Source: Oscillospiraceae bacterium (GTDB lineage: Bacteria; Bacillota; Clostridia; Oscillospirales; Oscillospiraceae). From it: a stretch of 5,709 bases of DNA. A program made the translations under genes and the position numbers. How positions within the stretch are numbered: the stretch's first letter is position 1; every line of letters starts with the position of its first letter. The stretch is from positions 1 through 5,709 of the forward strand of contig JAITQY010000100.1 of the NCBI GenBank assembly GCA_031288675.1, in the 5' to 3' direction. The notes beneath the pieces were generated by a model that made no database searches, was not told where the DNA came from, and saw only the letters and a list, made by a program, of their open reading frames with translations. Positions 5,115 to 5,709 of this stretch are shown here, piece after piece.

Positions 5115-5709
5115 AACGTATAGTTGCATTTTTGGGAATATTCGCGGTGTTACTGATGACGCTGTCCGCGTGTTCAAGACCTAATATGGACAGACTGTTT
5201 GTATTGCCGAAACCGTCGGAGGAGTTCACTCGTCTGCGTGAAAAAATCGACGAAGAGCTTACGGGCGGAGCGGTTTATTCCGCTCCTACTGCCGGCAACT
5301 ACAGGCAGTCCGTGCAGCTGCGCGATTTGGACGGCGACGGAGTAAGCGAGGCGATTGCGTTTTTCTCTAAAACAGGGGAGCATCCTCTAAAAGTCTGTAT
5401 TTACCGTGACAACGGCAACGGCGCATATGAAACCGTTTCCGTTATTGAGGGCGGCGGGACAAGCATTAACAGCGTATATTACACCGATATGAACGGCGAT
5501 GGCTGGGATGAACTGATAATCGGCTGGAGACAAACTGCGGATGTAATGCTGCTTTCGGTTTATACTTTGCGCGATTTCGCGCCTACCTGTATCGCCGTAA
5601 GCGACTATACAGACTATGCCGCAGCTGACCTTGACGGCGATAAACATGATGATCTCGCTATTGTTCGGTTTGACCGTGCGGCATTGTCCGGAAACGTGGA
5701 CTTGCTGCG
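5111..5709 (+). CDS. Lipoprotein with FG-GAP/VCBS-like Asp-Gly repeats (3' end outside window)
   Basis: The frame is open from ATG 5111 to the window edge, 199 codons plus two bases. Residues 1-21 form a lipoprotein signal: K2-R3, a hydrophobic core, and the lipobox L-S-A-C with Cys21 as the lipidation site. The mature protein is therefore expected on the outer face of the membrane. Three Asp-rich loops recur: D-L-D-G-D-G at 72-77, D-M-N-G-D-G at 126-131 and D-L-D-G-D-K at 173-178, each followed by an acidic residue and a hydrophobic strand (A-I-A-F, L-I-I-G-W, L-A-I-V). The spacing of about 50 residues suits FG-GAP/VCBS beta-propeller blades with calcium-binding loops. Function is unknown; adhesion, envelope or substrate binding are all possible. 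No ribosome binding site lies at the usual distance; GGGAGGT is 32 bases upstream. Codon use looks like that of its neighbours. Confidence 0.85.
   Translation, partial: MKRIVAFLGIFAVLLMTLSACSRPNMDRLFVLPKPSEEFTRLREKIDEELTGGAVYSAPTAGNYRQSVQLRDLDGDGVSEAIAFFSKTGEHPLKVCIYRDNGNGAYETVSVIEGGGTSINSVYYTDMNGDGWDELIIGWRQTADVMLLSVYTLRDFAPTCIAVSDYTDYAAADLDGDKHDDLAIVRFDRAALSGNVDLL

Noticed and set aside
5174..5647. Two minus-strand frames (5174-5383 and 5387-5647)
   Set aside because: They are antisense shadows of the lipoprotein gene, whose signal peptide, lipobox and Asp-Gly repeats are clear.

Overview
The window looks like chromosomal DNA of an anaerobic Bacillota (Clostridia, probably an Oscillospiraceae/Ruminococcaceae-type lineage). 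This rests on strong sigma-A-type promoters (TTGACA-N17-TATAAT), TTG starts with good ribosome binding sites, a CoaX-type pantothenate kinase paired with an ECF S component, and GACT-rich intergenic repeats. The taxon is an inference from gene content, not a proven assignment. No phage, transposase, CRISPR, rRNA or tRNA gene is visible.

Layout. (1) 1-1143, plus strand: the C-terminal third of a divergent thymidylate synthase-family protein, then a compact AMP-dependent CoA-ligase-like protein that ends at the hinge and has no C-terminal lid domain. (2) 1173-3088, minus strand: a membrane-anchored phosphodiester glycosidase (NAGPA) domain protein followed by an NYN nuclease with an OST-HTH (LOTUS) domain. 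They have a clear promoter at 3147-3175 and are probably cotranscribed. (3) 3264-4622, minus strand: an ECF transporter S component followed 3 bp later by type III pantothenate kinase (coaX). This is a two-gene vitamin B5 uptake and CoA-synthesis operon with its own promoter, a structured leader that can pair with the ribosome binding site, and a 15-bp hairpin after it. (4) 4623-5110: a 488-bp intergenic region with divergent promoters, an AT-rich imperfect inverted repeat, and a composite repeat element of about 225 bp. That element contains two blocks of degenerate heptads (NNNGACT) around a GC-rich palindrome. (5) 5111-5709, plus strand: the start of a lipoprotein with Asp/Gly-rich FG-GAP/VCBS-like repeats, which runs off the window.

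The S component would bring pantothenate into the cell and CoaX would phosphorylate it as the first step of CoA synthesis. The other gene pairs have no evident link to this pathway. No wholly new multi-gene system can be claimed here. The parts most worth a second look are the repeat element sitting between two consensus promoters (possibly an insertion with a 9-bp target duplication), the tiny ORF overlapping the lipoprotein start, the S-component leader, and the lid-less CoA ligase.
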